Shown here piece by piece: positions 36,509-45,284 of a DNA stretch of 64,000 nt. A program made the translations under genes and the position numbers. The DNA comes from an uncultured Pedosphaera sp. Lineage in GTDB: Bacteria; Verrucomicrobiota; Verrucomicrobiia; Limisphaerales; Pedosphaeraceae. The stretch spans positions 1 through 64,000 of the forward strand of contig CAIXFN010000113.1 in the NCBI GenBank assembly GCA_903918755.1, read 5' to 3'. Each line of letters starts with the position of its first letter. Positions within the stretch are counted from its first letter, which is position 1. The notes below the pieces were generated by a model that saw only the letters and a list, made by a program, of their open reading frames with translations, ran no database searches and was not told the origin of the DNA.

Positions 36509-37609
36509 TCAAGGACGGGATTGGCCCAGCACCCGGAAGGGACGCCCCAAATGCTCGGGGTGGGTCAATGTCTGAAACTGGCGATTCTGGGCGCTCCCCC
36601 ACTCGCCGAAAGACTCGCGCGCGGCCAAAATCCGGCCAAGGATGGCGGTTAGAAATTGGGCCTGCGATACCCAGGTCGTGGTGCGCAAACCTGCCGCCTC
36701 ACCCGCTTCCCGCACGGCACTGAAATTGACCTGAGACGTCAGGTCCTGCCCGCCCGGGTCCGCCAGCAAGTCAGCCGTCACTTGGTGACGCCGGTAAGCC
36801 CGGGCGGTCCCCCGGCCGCGCTCGGGAGTGAAGAACTCCTCCCGGGTCAAACCATAGTCGAAAGTAAGCAACTGACCGGCGCACAAGGCCCCGGCGGCTT
36901 GCCGCCACCACGACCTCGCCGCCGGGCCGGCCTCAGTGGTGAAGCCATCCGGCAGGACGTCCAGCAAGGCCTCCGGCAAGATCGGAGCCAGGGGATGAGG
37001 TTCGCCATTGGCGGGCAGAGCCAAACCCGTCCATGTGAACCCATCCCCCGGCCCGGCCACGGTTACCCCCAGTTCCTCCCAAACCCGGCTGCGGGCATTC
37101 CAAGCCAGCCGATGAACCGGGAAGGCATCCAGCAATTCGTTGCCAAAAATCACTCCCCGGATACCGGACGACGGAACCGCACTCCAGGAATCAAACCACC
37201 GCACCCGGCCCCCAAATTCCGCCAGGAGTACTTCCTGCAATTGCCGGCGGCGGGGGGACGGCTCGAGCAGCCAGTATTCCACAGTGGCCCGCAAATCAGG
37301 GCGTTGCCGGTCCAGCCAGGTCAGGATGTCCCGGGCCAACCGGCCATCGTGCGCCCCGGCTTCGAGAATCTGACATTTGCCCCCCAGAGCGACTAGATCG
37401 GAGGCAAATTGAAAGGCCAGCATTTGGCCGAACAAAGGCCCGACGCTCACACTGGTGTAAAAATCCCCCTGGTTGCCGGGGGCGACCTCCGCAGGTCGTT
37501 CGTAATAACCCCACTGGGGATGGTAAAGGGCCAATTCCATGAAGCGGGCATACGAGAGGTCTCCCCCTTGTTTAATCTCGCGGCGGATGAGTTCGGCCAG
37601 TTCGTTCAT
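36509..37609 (-). CDS. Class I SAM-dependent methyltransferase, MidA/NDUFAF7 family
   Basis: This 366-residue protein is a likely protein arginine methyltransferase of the DUF185 family. Motif I reads L-E-A-G-A-H-D-G-R-L-A-R-D, and the family-specific G-N-E-L-L-D-A-F-P-V-H-R is clear. The N-terminus (I-R-R-E-I, then Y-H-P-Q-W-G-Y-Y) is typical, so I chose the ATG at 37609; the frame is open to 37753 but the extra residues look non-homologous. Mitochondrial NDUFAF7 methylates a complex I subunit; the bacterial substrate is unknown. It converges on the porin gene with 17 bases between stops and is divergent from the lipoprotein gene. Confidence 0.9.
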   Translation of the reverse strand: MNELAELIRREIKQGGDLSYARFMELALYHPQWGYYERPAEVAPGNQGDFYTSVSVGPLFGQMLAFQFASDLVALGGKCQILEAGAHDGRLARDILTWLDRQRPDLRATVEYWLLEPSPRRRQLQEVLLAEFGGRVRWFDSWSAVPSSGIRGVIFGNELLDAFPVHRLAWNARSRVWEELGVTVAGPGDGFTWTGLALPANGEPHPLAPILPEALLDVLPDGFTTEAGPAARSWWRQAAGALCAGQLLTFDYGLTREEFFTPERGRGTARAYRRHQVTADLLADPGGQDLTSQVNFSAVREAGEAAGLRTTTWVSQAQFLTAILGRILAARESFGEWGSAQNRQFQTLTHPEHLGRPFRVLGQSRP

Positions 37610-37762
37610 GAAAGCGGTCGCGCGACCACCGGGATTGGTATGACGAAAACACGCCCGGTCCGCAATCTTTCTCCGGCATTCCCCTTGCCGCCAACCATCG
37701 ACCGCAATATCTTTTCGCCCATCACTTAAGGCATATGGCTGGTCACCATTCATAATTCACCG

Positions 37763-38929
37763 ATGAAATCGCTCACTCTCCCAATCCCCTCCCGTGGCCG
37801 CTGGATGGCAGGGTGCCGCCCGGTAATCGCCCCAGTCCGCAAATTCCCGGCCCACCATTTCAAGGGACCAATTTTCGCCCCCGGCTTTATCCTGCTCGTG
37901 GGTCTGGCCTTGTCCGCCTGCCACCCGTCCGAGGGTGGTAACCGCGACGCAGCGACGGCACCACCGGGGATTTACGGCAGCCAGGGAGACGAGAAAGTCC
38001 TGGCCGCCGATCCAACTGTTCCCGACACGATGCTCCGCTGCCGCGCAATCGACACGTTTTACAAACTGTCCAACCTTCGTTTCGGCCAGAATCGCTTCGG
38101 CCAGCCCACCATCTTCGTCGATTATGAAAAGGTAAAATTGGGCGAACAGGATGGCGTGGCCTTGCAATTGCGGGCGGGTGACGGCCGACGCCAAACGGTA
38201 CTGATCCTGGAGCCAATGGGGCAAACCCAGGGCACATTGGAAGTGAAGTCGCCGTTTCACTCCTTCCCGCCGCAAGCCATTCCCAAAGACCTGGAGGCTT
38301 TCCTCACCCACCCCGACCAACGGTATGGCGGGCCGAACATGCCCGAGTTTAAAGTGTCAACCTCCGCCATCATGGGACATCCGGCCAAACTCACCCGGGC
38401 ACGGAATTGGACCGCGGAGGAGATCGCCCGGCTCAGCCAGCCGCCGCCGAATTATGCCAACCCCAACGCCCATCCGGGGGTCGGGGTTGAGACCACCTTG
38501 GCCGGAGACCATGACCCAGGAACCGTGAGCAAGCGGTTTGTGGAACCAAACGGTCACCTACTGGGCCTGGAATATCGCTTCAGCGAGTGGGCTCGGGAAA
38601 AATGCCTGGGGGCCGTCGTACCAATTTTCAACCGCGACCAACCGACAACTTTACCCGACCGCCTGCTCGCGCGGGAAGGCTATGCGGTCGCCGGAATCAA
38701 GGTGCAATCCCGACGATACGTGGACGCCGTGCAAATTGTTTTTCAGCGCCTCGGGCCAGATGGTCGGCTGCTGACGGCGGATTCATACACCAGCGATTGG
38801 ATCGGATTCACCGGCCAGGGACCGGAAAAATCGTTGGGTGGCGACGGTACCGCCGTGATTGGCATCCGTTGCCAGCAAGGGGCCATCCTCAATGGCATTG
38901 CTCTGGTTACCGCGCCACCGAAGCATTGA
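37763..38929 (+). CDS. Putative lipoprotein of unknown function
   Basis: The protein has 388 residues. A long basic N-terminus leads to a hydrophobic stretch (F-I-L-L-V-G-L-A-L-S-A) directly before a cysteine at a lipobox-like L-S-A-C, so it is probably lipid-anchored. Starts nearer the hydrophobic segment (the ATG at codon 15) would give a normal lipoprotein signal. The C-terminal 90 residues contain W-I-G-F-T, G-G-D-G-T-A-V-I-G-I and G-I-A-L-V, which recall a jacalin-like or galactose-binding beta-prism module. The middle part is unrecognised. No enzymatic motif is visible. It stands alone between a divergent methyltransferase gene and lpxI. Confidence 0.7.
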   Translation: MKSLTLPIPSRGRWMAGCRPVIAPVRKFPAHHFKGPIFAPGFILLVGLALSACHPSEGGNRDAATAPPGIYGSQGDEKVLAADPTVPDTMLRCRAIDTFYKLSNLRFGQNRFGQPTIFVDYEKVKLGEQDGVALQLRAGDGRRQTVLILEPMGQTQGTLEVKSPFHSFPPQAIPKDLEAFLTHPDQRYGGPNMPEFKVSTSAIMGHPAKLTRARNWTAEEIARLSQPPPNYANPNAHPGVGVETTLAGDHDPGTVSKRFVEPNGHLLGLEYRFSEWAREKCLGAVVPIFNRDQPTTLPDRLLAREGYAVAGIKVQSRRYVDAVQIVFQRLGPDGRLLTADSYTSDWIGFTGQGPEKSLGGDGTAVIGIRCQQGAILNGIALVTAPPKH

Positions 38930-39052
38930 GGGCCCCCAAAGCGAGTTGATTTGGTGGTTGGTTCGCGCGGGAGGAATTCGGACTGGCAGGGCGGTTGGGA
39001 GACGAGCGGAACGTGGGCTAGGCGATAGGCTGGGGCGAATCGAACACGCTGA

Positions 39053-39066
39053 CCGCCTAAAGGCGG
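39053..39066. repeat. Short palindrome in the gap before lpxI
   Basis: CCGCCT-AA-AGGCGG forms a 6-bp hairpin inside a GC-rich 227-base gap (38930-39156). The gap holds no gene. The palindrome and its flank (GGAACTCCGAAC) look like a dispersed intergenic element, but no second copy lies in this window. Confidence 0.4.
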
Positions 39067-39156
39067 AACTCCGAACCGGGAGGAGTCGCCGGCTGCACCC
39101 GTGATTTACACTGCGCCGGAGTTGAGGCTAAACTCGCGCGCAGAAAGACCTTGCAC

Positions 39157-39975
39157 ATGGCTGAACTGGAAACTTTGGGAATGATCGCCGGAAACCGCAC
39201 CTTACCGCTGGTCCTGGCGCGGCAGGCGCGCGCGGCCGGGATCAAACGGCTCATCGCGGTGGGATTTGAAGGGGAAACCGACCCCGCCCTCGCAGGGCTG
39301 GTGGACGAAATTGTCTGGACCCGCGTCGGGCAGCTTTCGAAACTCATCAATGCCTTCACGGAACGCGACGTCAAACGCTGTGTCATGGTGGGCCAGATTG
39401 CCCCCAAAAACCTGTTTGATTTGCGGCCCGACTTGCGCGCCATGGCGCTCCTGTTCAAACTCAAGGAACGGAACGCCCATACGGTTTTCGGGGCGATTGC
39501 CGACGAATTGCTGAAAGAGGGCGTGGAACTCGTTTCGGCCATCCCCTGGTTGCAACCCCTTATGCCGGCAGCGGGCTTCCAATTGGGCCGGAAATTATCG
39601 GCGAGCCAGGCGGAGGATGTGGCCTTTGGATTTCGGATCGCCAAGGAAGTTTCGCGGTTGGAGATTGGCCAGATCGTGGTCGTGAAAGAGGGGACAGTCC
39701 TGGCGGTGGAGGGGTTTGAAGGCACCGACCGCTGTCTGGCCCGGGGTGGTGAACTGGCCGGCCCCAAAGGCGGGGCGGTGGCGGTGAAGGTCGCCAAGGA
39801 AAAGCATGACTTGCGCTTCGATATTCCCTGTATCGGTCCGCAGACCCTGGAAACCTGCGTGGCGGCCAAAATCAGCGCCCTGGCACTGGAGGCGGGCCGC
39901 ACCCTGCTGTTGGAACCGGAGGTCTGCGCCGATCTGGCGCGCCGGCAGGGTTTATCGGTGGTTACTTTTGCGTGA
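39157..39975 (+). CDS. lpxI: UDP-2,3-diacylglucosamine diphosphatase LpxI (DUF1009)
   Basis: This is a 272-residue enzyme of lipid A synthesis that cleaves UDP-2,3-diacylglucosamine to lipid X and UMP, replacing LpxH in many bacteria. The N-terminal part starts L-G-M-I-A-G-N-R-T-L-P, typical of the family. The C-terminal catalytic part has V-V-V-K-E-G-T-V-L-A-V-E-G-F-E-G-T-D, where the aspartate is the key residue in characterised LpxI. The length is close to Caulobacter LpxI. I chose the ATG at 39157 over a TTG at 39151. Its presence implies a lipid A outer membrane. It is the first gene of a rightward run through folK. Confidence 0.93.
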   Translation: MAELETLGMIAGNRTLPLVLARQARAAGIKRLIAVGFEGETDPALAGLVDEIVWTRVGQLSKLINAFTERDVKRCVMVGQIAPKNLFDLRPDLRAMALLFKLKERNAHTVFGAIADELLKEGVELVSAIPWLQPLMPAAGFQLGRKLSASQAEDVAFGFRIAKEVSRLEIGQIVVVKEGTVLAVEGFEGTDRCLARGGELAGPKGGAVAVKVAKEKHDLRFDIPCIGPQTLETCVAAKISALALEAGRTLLLEPEVCADLARRQGLSVVTFA

Positions 39976-40035
39976 CGCGACGCTTGCAATTTTCCGCCAG
40001 ATGCCGCACTAAATGGGCTCATTCTAAACTGAATT

Positions 40036-40542
40036 ATGCTGACCGCTCACGAATTGCTCGGATTCATGTCGCCCTCGCTGGCGCTCGAAATTATTTCCTA
40101 TGTGCAGGAATCCGACAAACCGGTGTACCGCGCCACCCTGGCGGCCGTGGCGGAAGCCCGGCGGGTGCGCCCAGTGTTCCTGGAGCGCCAACCGCGCGTC
40201 GAACGGAACAAAACCCTGCTCGCCACCCTCACCCGCCCGGCCCTGGAGCCCGCTTCCGGCAACATGATCCGGTTGTGGTTGGTGAAGGGGCAGAAGGCCA
40301 TGCTGGGCGACTTTTTGGACACGCTGGAAATCCCCCACAGTGAAGGCGTGGTGGAAAACCTGCCCGACCACGTGGAGGATACCAAATTGAAAACCGCGGT
40401 CGATCTCCTCCTCAGCCGTTACCCGGCCGAAACCGTCGCGGTGTACCTGCAGGCCTTCAACGATATGAACGAGGCCAACTGGCCCAATTTAAAAGCGCTT
40501 TTGGAAGCCGAACCCCGGTTGCAATTGGGCGGCAGCAACTAA
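40036..40542 (+). CDS. Conserved-looking cytoplasmic protein of unknown function
   Basis: The protein has 168 residues, with no signal peptide or membrane segment. It is rich in Leu, Ala and Glu and probably mostly helical. I do not recognise the family. Notable stretches are L-T-A-H-E-L-L-G-F-M-S-P near the start and A-V-Y-L-Q-A-F-N-D-M-N near the end. It lies 60 bases after lpxI and 12 bases before gnd, so co-transcription with gnd is likely. The composition matches its neighbours, giving no sign of transfer. Confidence 0.75.
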   Translation: MLTAHELLGFMSPSLALEIISYVQESDKPVYRATLAAVAEARRVRPVFLERQPRVERNKTLLATLTRPALEPASGNMIRLWLVKGQKAMLGDFLDTLEIPHSEGVVENLPDHVEDTKLKTAVDLLLSRYPAETVAVYLQAFNDMNEANWPNLKALLEAEPRLQLGGSN

Positions 40543-40554
40543 AGGAATTACACC

Positions 40555-42009
40555 ATGGAACCCACAGCAGATATCGCATTGATCGGCCTCGCAGTGATGG
40601 GGCAAAACCTCATCCTCAACATGAACGACCACGGTTTTGTGGTGGTCGCCTATAACCGGACGGTGGCGAAGGTGGATGAATTTCTCGCTAAGGAAGCCAA
40701 GGGCACCAAGGTTATCGGCGCCCATTCCATCGAAGAAATGGTGGCGCTGCTGAAACGACCCCGCCGGGTGATGATGCTCGTCAAGGCCGGCTCGGCCGTG
40801 GATGATTTCATCGAGCAAATCCTACCGCACCTCGAACCGGGCGACATCATCATCGATGGCGGCAACTCGCTGTTCCAGGACACCATCCGTCGCACGAAAT
40901 ACGTGGAGTCAAAGGGCTTCCTGTATATCGGCACCGGCGTTTCCGGTGGCGAGGAAGGCGCCCGCCACGGTCCATCCATGATGCCCGGCGGTTCCCCCGC
41001 GGCCTGGCCCCATGTCAAAGAGATCTTCCAGAAGATCGCCGCCAAAGTCGAGGACGGGACCCCGTGCTGCGATTGGGTGGGTGAAAACGGCGCCGGCCAT
41101 TTCGTGAAAATGGTGCATAACGGCATCGAATACGGCGACATGCAGCTCATTGGCGAAGCCTACCAGTTGATGAAGGACGGCTTGGGTATGACGGCGGAGG
41201 AAATGTCCGCCGTGTTTGGGGAATGGAACAAGGGCGAACTGGATTCCTACCTCATCGAAATCACGACAAATATTCTGGCCTTCAAGGACACCGACGGCAG
41301 CGCGCTCGTGGACAAAATCCTGGACAAAGCGGGCCAGAAAGGCACCGGCAAGTGGACGGTAATTTCCTCCATGGACGTTGCCACCCCGGTTACCCTGATC
41401 GCCGAGGCCGTCTATTCCCGCTGCGTGTCCGCGCTGAAGGATGAACGGGTGGCGGCGGCCAAAAAGCTGAAGGGACCGCGCCCCAAAATTTCAACGGATC
41501 GCGCCAAATTCGTGGAGGACATCCGCCGGGCCCTTTATGCCTCCAAGATTGTCAGCTACACGCAGGGTTACATGCTCATGCGGGCGGCGGCGGAGCAGTA
41601 TAACTGGAAACTCAACTACGGTGGCATTGCCCTGATGTGGCGCGGCGGTTGCATCATTCGCAGCCGGTTCCTGGGCAAAATCAAGGAAGCTTTCGACAAC
41701 AAGCCCAAGCTGACCAATCTCCTGCTGGACAATTTCTTCCGCGCCGCCATCAAGGAAAGCCAGCGGTCCTGGCGGAATGTGATTGCCGTGGCGGCCAAGA
41801 AAGGCCTGCCCACGCCCGCCTTCTCCACCGCGCTGAACTTTTACGACGCCTACCGCTGCCCGCGGTTGCCGGCCAACCTGCTGCAGGCACAACGGGATTA
41901 TTTCGGCGCCCACACTTATGAGCGCGTGGATCAGCCCCGCGATCAGTTTTTCCACACCAATTGGACCGGGCACGGGGGCGATGTTTCCTCGAGCACTTAT
42001 AACGCTTAA
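40555..42009 (+). CDS. gnd: 6-phosphogluconate dehydrogenase, decarboxylating
   Basis: This 484-residue enzyme of the oxidative pentose phosphate pathway makes ribulose 5-phosphate, CO2 and NADPH. The N-terminal Rossmann motif is G-L-A-V-M-G-Q-N, followed by the NADP-type Y-N-R-T-V. The substrate loops I-I-D-G-G-N-S, G-V-S-G-G-E-E-G-A-R-H-G-P-S and K-M-V-H-N-G-I-E-Y-G-D carry the catalytic lysine and ligand residues. The C-terminal helical domain is full length, with the Y-F-G-A-H-T-Y-E-R end. AAAGGAATT precedes the ATG at a good distance for ribosome binding. Confidence 0.97.
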   Translation: MEPTADIALIGLAVMGQNLILNMNDHGFVVVAYNRTVAKVDEFLAKEAKGTKVIGAHSIEEMVALLKRPRRVMMLVKAGSAVDDFIEQILPHLEPGDIIIDGGNSLFQDTIRRTKYVESKGFLYIGTGVSGGEEGARHGPSMMPGGSPAAWPHVKEIFQKIAAKVEDGTPCCDWVGENGAGHFVKMVHNGIEYGDMQLIGEAYQLMKDGLGMTAEEMSAVFGEWNKGELDSYLIEITTNILAFKDTDGSALVDKILDKAGQKGTGKWTVISSMDVATPVTLIAEAVYSRCVSALKDERVAAAKKLKGPRPKISTDRAKFVEDIRRALYASKIVSYTQGYMLMRAAAEQYNWKLNYGGIALMWRGGCIIRSRFLGKIKEAFDNKPKLTNLLLDNFFRAAIKESQRSWRNVIAVAAKKGLPTPAFSTALNFYDAYRCPRLPANLLQAQRDYFGAHTYERVDQPRDQFFHTNWTGHGGDVSSSTYNA

Positions 42010-42054
42010 TCCGGCTGAGCCGCTCGAAATCCAGCATCCCCGATTATTGCCAAC

Positions 42055-42930
42055 ATGGACCCGGTAGCCCCCCTGCGCGCATTCCAACCCTCCCGTGAAT
42101 TCTTCATCGGGATTGATTCGGATGGTTGTGTTTTTGACAGCATGGAGATCAAGCACAAGGAGTGCTTCACCCCCATGTTCATCAAGCATTTCCAGCTTCA
42201 GGCAGTGAGCAAATACGCCCGGGAGACCTGGGATTTCGTCAACCTGTATTCCAAGACCCGCGGGGCGAATCGCTTTCCCGCGCTTTCGCGCGCTTTGAAT
42301 CTGCTCAGGGCACGCCCCGAGGTCCTGGCGCGCCAGGTCGCGGTGGCGGACACCGCGGCATTAGACGAATGGCTGGCGCGGGAAACCAAACTGGGTAACG
42401 CCACGCTGGCCGCCGAGGTCAAGCGGGGTAACGAAGCTCTGGGACCGGTCAAAGTCTGGTCGGACGCCGTCAATGCCAGCATTGAGGACATTGTGCATGG
42501 GGTCCCACCCTTCCCGCGCGTCCGCGCCAGTCTGGAAAAGCTGACGCAACGGGCCGATGCCATGGTGATTTCCCAGACCCCCACGCCGGCCCTGGAACGG
42601 GAATGGGCGGAGCACGGGATCGAAGGCTTCGTCAAGCTAATCGCCGGCCAGGAAATGGGGACCAAGACCGAGCATTTGAAGTACGCGGCGATCGGCAAGT
42701 ATGCTCCCGGGAAGATTCTCATGATCGGCGATGCCCCCGGTGACTTCAAAGCCGCGAAGGCCAATGGCGCGCTGTTCTTCCCCATCGATCCCGGTCGGGA
42801 GGAACTGTCCTGGGAACGATTCGAGACGGAGGCCTTGGACCGTTTCTTTGCCGGCACTTACGCCGGTGATTACGAAGCGGCGCTGATCCGCGAATTTGAC
42901 GCCCGGCTCCCGGAAAAACCGGGTTGGTGA
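42055..42930 (+). CDS. HAD-superfamily hydrolase
   Basis: This 291-residue cytoplasmic phosphatase-type protein shows the four HAD motifs: I, D-S-D-G-C-V-F-D (nucleophile aspartate plus +2 acid); II, V-I-S-Q-T; III, a lysine in K-T-E-H-L-K-Y; and IV, I-G-D-A-P-G-D. A helical cap lies between motifs I and II. The substrate is unknown; a phosphosugar would fit the neighbouring gnd. It begins 45 bases after gnd and is followed by dapA after a 94-base gap with no visible terminator. Confidence 0.85.
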   Translation: MDPVAPLRAFQPSREFFIGIDSDGCVFDSMEIKHKECFTPMFIKHFQLQAVSKYARETWDFVNLYSKTRGANRFPALSRALNLLRARPEVLARQVAVADTAALDEWLARETKLGNATLAAEVKRGNEALGPVKVWSDAVNASIEDIVHGVPPFPRVRASLEKLTQRADAMVISQTPTPALEREWAEHGIEGFVKLIAGQEMGTKTEHLKYAAIGKYAPGKILMIGDAPGDFKAAKANGALFFPIDPGREELSWERFETEALDRFFAGTYAGDYEAALIREFDARLPEKPGW

Positions 42931-43024
42931 CGCTGCGGCGCCGACCACCCGGCCCGTGGAGATAAAACAGGCTGGCCAAAACGCCTGATTTCAAGGATTT
43001 TAACCCCGCAATCATTGCAGCATC

Positions 43025-43903
43025 ATGTTTACAGGAACCTATACGGCGATTGTCACGCCATTTAAGAACGGAAAGATCGACGAAGCCGCCCTCGAACGAC
43101 TGGTGAATTTCCAGATCGATGGAGGCGTGGACGGCGTTGTCCCGGTCGGCACCACGGGCGAATCCCCCACCCTCGACTACGAGGAACACATCCAGGTCAT
43201 TGCCCAGACGGTGAAATTTGTCGCCGGCCGCGTCAAGGTGCTCGCCGGCACCGGGGGCAATTCCACGAGCGAAGCCATTTACCTGACACAAGAGGCGGAA
43301 AAGGCCGGGGCCGACGGCTCGCTCCAAGTCGCCCCGTATTACAACAAGCCGACACAAGAGGGCCTTTTCCAGCATTTTCATGCCATCGCGCGCGCGACCA
43401 GCCTGCCCCTGATGCTGTACAGCATCCCCGGGCGTTGCGGGATCGAAATCGCGGTGGATACGGTCGAACGGCTGGCGCATGACAGCGTGAACATCGTCGG
43501 CATCAAAGAGGCCGGCGGCGTCCCCGATCGCGTCACCCAGATCCGCCGGGCCCTGGGCTCGAACTACTCGATCATGTGCGGGGATGACGGCCTGACGCTG
43601 CCGTTCATGGCGCTGGGCGCGCAAGGGGTAATCAGCGTGGCTTCCAACATCATTCCGCGCGAAGTCTCCAACCTCGTCAAGGCCATGCAAATGGACAAGA
43701 CGGCGGTCGCCCTGAAGTTGCACGAGCGCTTCCATCAATTGTTCAAGGACTTGTTTATCGAGACCAATCCCATGCCCATCAAGGCCGCGCTGAACATGCT
43801 CGGCATGATGGACGAGGAGCTGCGCCTGCCGCTCGTGCCGATGTCCGTCGGGAACCGGGCCAAGCTCATGGAAACCCTCACCGCTTGTGGAGTGCTGAAA
43901 TGA
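43025..43903 (+). CDS. dapA: 4-hydroxy-tetrahydrodipicolinate synthase
   Basis: This 292-residue TIM-barrel aldolase condenses pyruvate with aspartate semialdehyde, the first committed step toward lysine and diaminopimelate. The Schiff-base lysine is K161 in G-I-K-E-A, the same number as in E. coli DapA. G-T-T-G-E-S near the N-terminus forms the pyruvate site, and Y-Y-N-K-P-T and Y-S-I-P-G-R supply the tyrosines. The length is normal. Its stop overlaps the dapB start as ATGA. Confidence 0.97.
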   Translation: MFTGTYTAIVTPFKNGKIDEAALERLVNFQIDGGVDGVVPVGTTGESPTLDYEEHIQVIAQTVKFVAGRVKVLAGTGGNSTSEAIYLTQEAEKAGADGSLQVAPYYNKPTQEGLFQHFHAIARATSLPLMLYSIPGRCGIEIAVDTVERLAHDSVNIVGIKEAGGVPDRVTQIRRALGSNYSIMCGDDGLTLPFMALGAQGVISVASNIIPREVSNLVKAMQMDKTAVALKLHERFHQLFKDLFIETNPMPIKAALNMLGMMDEELRLPLVPMSVGNRAKLMETLTACGVLK

Positions 43904-44634
43904 CCCGCGTCATCATCACCGGGGCCAAGGGGCGCATGGGTCAGGCTTTGATCGCCTGCGCGGCCCGCCATCCCGGCCTCCAAGTCACGGGACAGGTGGA
44001 TGTGGGCGATCGCATTGAGGATGTGCTCGACCAGGGGGACGTCGTCATTGACTTCAGTTCCCACAAATATACGGCCGGGTTGGCCGCGCTGTGTGCGGAC
44101 CGGCAGAAAGCCATCGTCATCGGCACGACCGGACATTCGGCGGCGGATCGCGCGGCCATTGAAGCTTTGCAATCCCGCATTCCCATCGTGCTGGCCACCA
44201 ATTTCTCGACCGGGGTCAACACGCTGTTCTGGCTGACGCGCAAGGCAGCGGAAATTCTCGGGCCGGATTTTGATTTGGAAGTCGTCGAAATGCATCATCG
44301 GCTCAAGAAGGACGCGCCCAGCGGCACCGCCACCACGCTGGTGGAAATCCTGGCCGAGGTCCGGGGCTGGCAGTTGCAGGAAGCCCTCCGTCACGGTCGG
44401 CAGGGAATTGTGGGCGAACGCACGACGACGGAAATCGGGATGCACTCCCTCCGGGGTGGCGATGTGGTGGGCGATCACACCGTCATTTTCGCCGCGAATG
44501 GGGAACGAGTGGAACTGACCCACAAAGCTTCGAGTCGCGAGACCTTCGCCAATGGGGCACTGCGGGCCGCGGCCTGGTTGGCCTCCCAACCGGCGGGTCT
44601 CTATAATATGCAGGACGTGCTCGGACTGAAATAG
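43900..44634 (+). CDS. dapB: 4-hydroxy-tetrahydrodipicolinate reductase
   Basis: This 244-residue NAD(P)H-dependent enzyme follows DapA in diaminopimelate synthesis. The nucleotide-binding motif is I-T-G-A-K-G-R-M-G-Q near the start. The substrate and catalytic region has E-M-H-H-R-L-K-K-D-A-P-S-G-T-A, with the conserved histidine and lysine. The start at 43900 is fixed by the 4-base overlap with dapA, a translational coupling arrangement; an upstream in-frame ATG at 43885 lies in dapA and is less likely. Confidence 0.97.
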   Translation: MTRVIITGAKGRMGQALIACAARHPGLQVTGQVDVGDRIEDVLDQGDVVIDFSSHKYTAGLAALCADRQKAIVIGTTGHSAADRAAIEALQSRIPIVLATNFSTGVNTLFWLTRKAAEILGPDFDLEVVEMHHRLKKDAPSGTATTLVEILAEVRGWQLQEALRHGRQGIVGERTTTEIGMHSLRGGDVVGDHTVIFAANGERVELTHKASSRETFANGALRAAAWLASQPAGLYNMQDVLGLK

Positions 44635-44684
44635 CGGGTCTGACCCTGCGTTCGGGGGCTTGGAATTCAGCGCGACACCCGGCC

Positions 44685-45206
44685 ATGAATGATACCTCCC
44701 AGGGCGAACTGGTCATCCTCTCCCTGGGTTCCAACGTCGGAGACAGCGCCTTAATCCTGTCCCAGGCCATCGACCGACTGCGGGAACTAGCCGTATCCCC
44801 GGTGCGGTTTTCCTCCGTCTGGGAAACCACTCCGGTAGATTGTCCACCCGGCTCGCCGCGCTTTCTAAATGCCGTGGCCACCTTTGCTTCGCGGACCGGG
44901 GAAACGCCGGAATCGCTGCTCCGGCAATTGCAAAGCATCGAAAGGGAGTTCGGCCGGCAGACCAAGGTAATCCTCAATGAACCCCGCCCCCTGGACTTGG
45001 ATTTGATTGCGTTTGGCCCCGCGCGCCGCGCGTCACCGGATCTGATCCTCCCGCACCCTCGCGCCACGATGCGGCAGTTCGTCCTCCAGCCTTTGCAGGA
45101 ACTACTGCCCGATTTGGTGCTTCCAGGTCAAACCCAAACCGTCACCGAACTGCTGGGGAATCTGGAGCCGGACCCCAATTTCCGGCGGCTATCCTCCCAA
45201 GGATAA
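44685..45206 (+). CDS. folK: 2-amino-4-hydroxy-6-hydroxymethyldihydropteridine diphosphokinase
   Basis: This 173-residue pyrophosphokinase of folate synthesis activates the pterin before coupling to p-aminobenzoate. Family motifs are L-S-L-G-S-N-V-G-D at the start, F-L-N-A-V-A in the middle, and the metal/ATP site R-P-L-D-L-D-L-I and L-P-H-P-R-A. The length is typical of FolK. It follows dapB by 50 bases and is the last gene of the rightward run; a long hairpin lies between it and the convergent transporter gene. Confidence 0.95.
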   Translation: MNDTSQGELVILSLGSNVGDSALILSQAIDRLRELAVSPVRFSSVWETTPVDCPPGSPRFLNAVATFASRTGETPESLLRQLQSIEREFGRQTKVILNEPRPLDLDLIAFGPARRASPDLILPHPRATMRQFVLQPLQELLPDLVLPGQTQTVTELLGNLEPDPNFRRLSSQG

Positions 45207-45233
45207 TGCCATCGCGCCGGAGGCGCTCCGATT

Positions 45234-45272
45234 TTCGGGGGAAGAGTTACGCCGCGTAACTCTCCTCCCGAA
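45234..45272. terminator. Long hairpin between convergent folK and transporter genes
   Basis: A 17-bp stem (45234-45250 with 45256-45272) has 15 Watson-Crick pairs, one G-U and one mismatch, with a GCCGC loop. It lies 27 bases after the folK stop and 12 bases before the end of the transporter gene, so it probably ends transcription from both sides. A T-run is lacking, which lowers confidence in intrinsic termination. Confidence 0.55.
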
Positions 45273-45284
45273 GAACCGCCCCCA

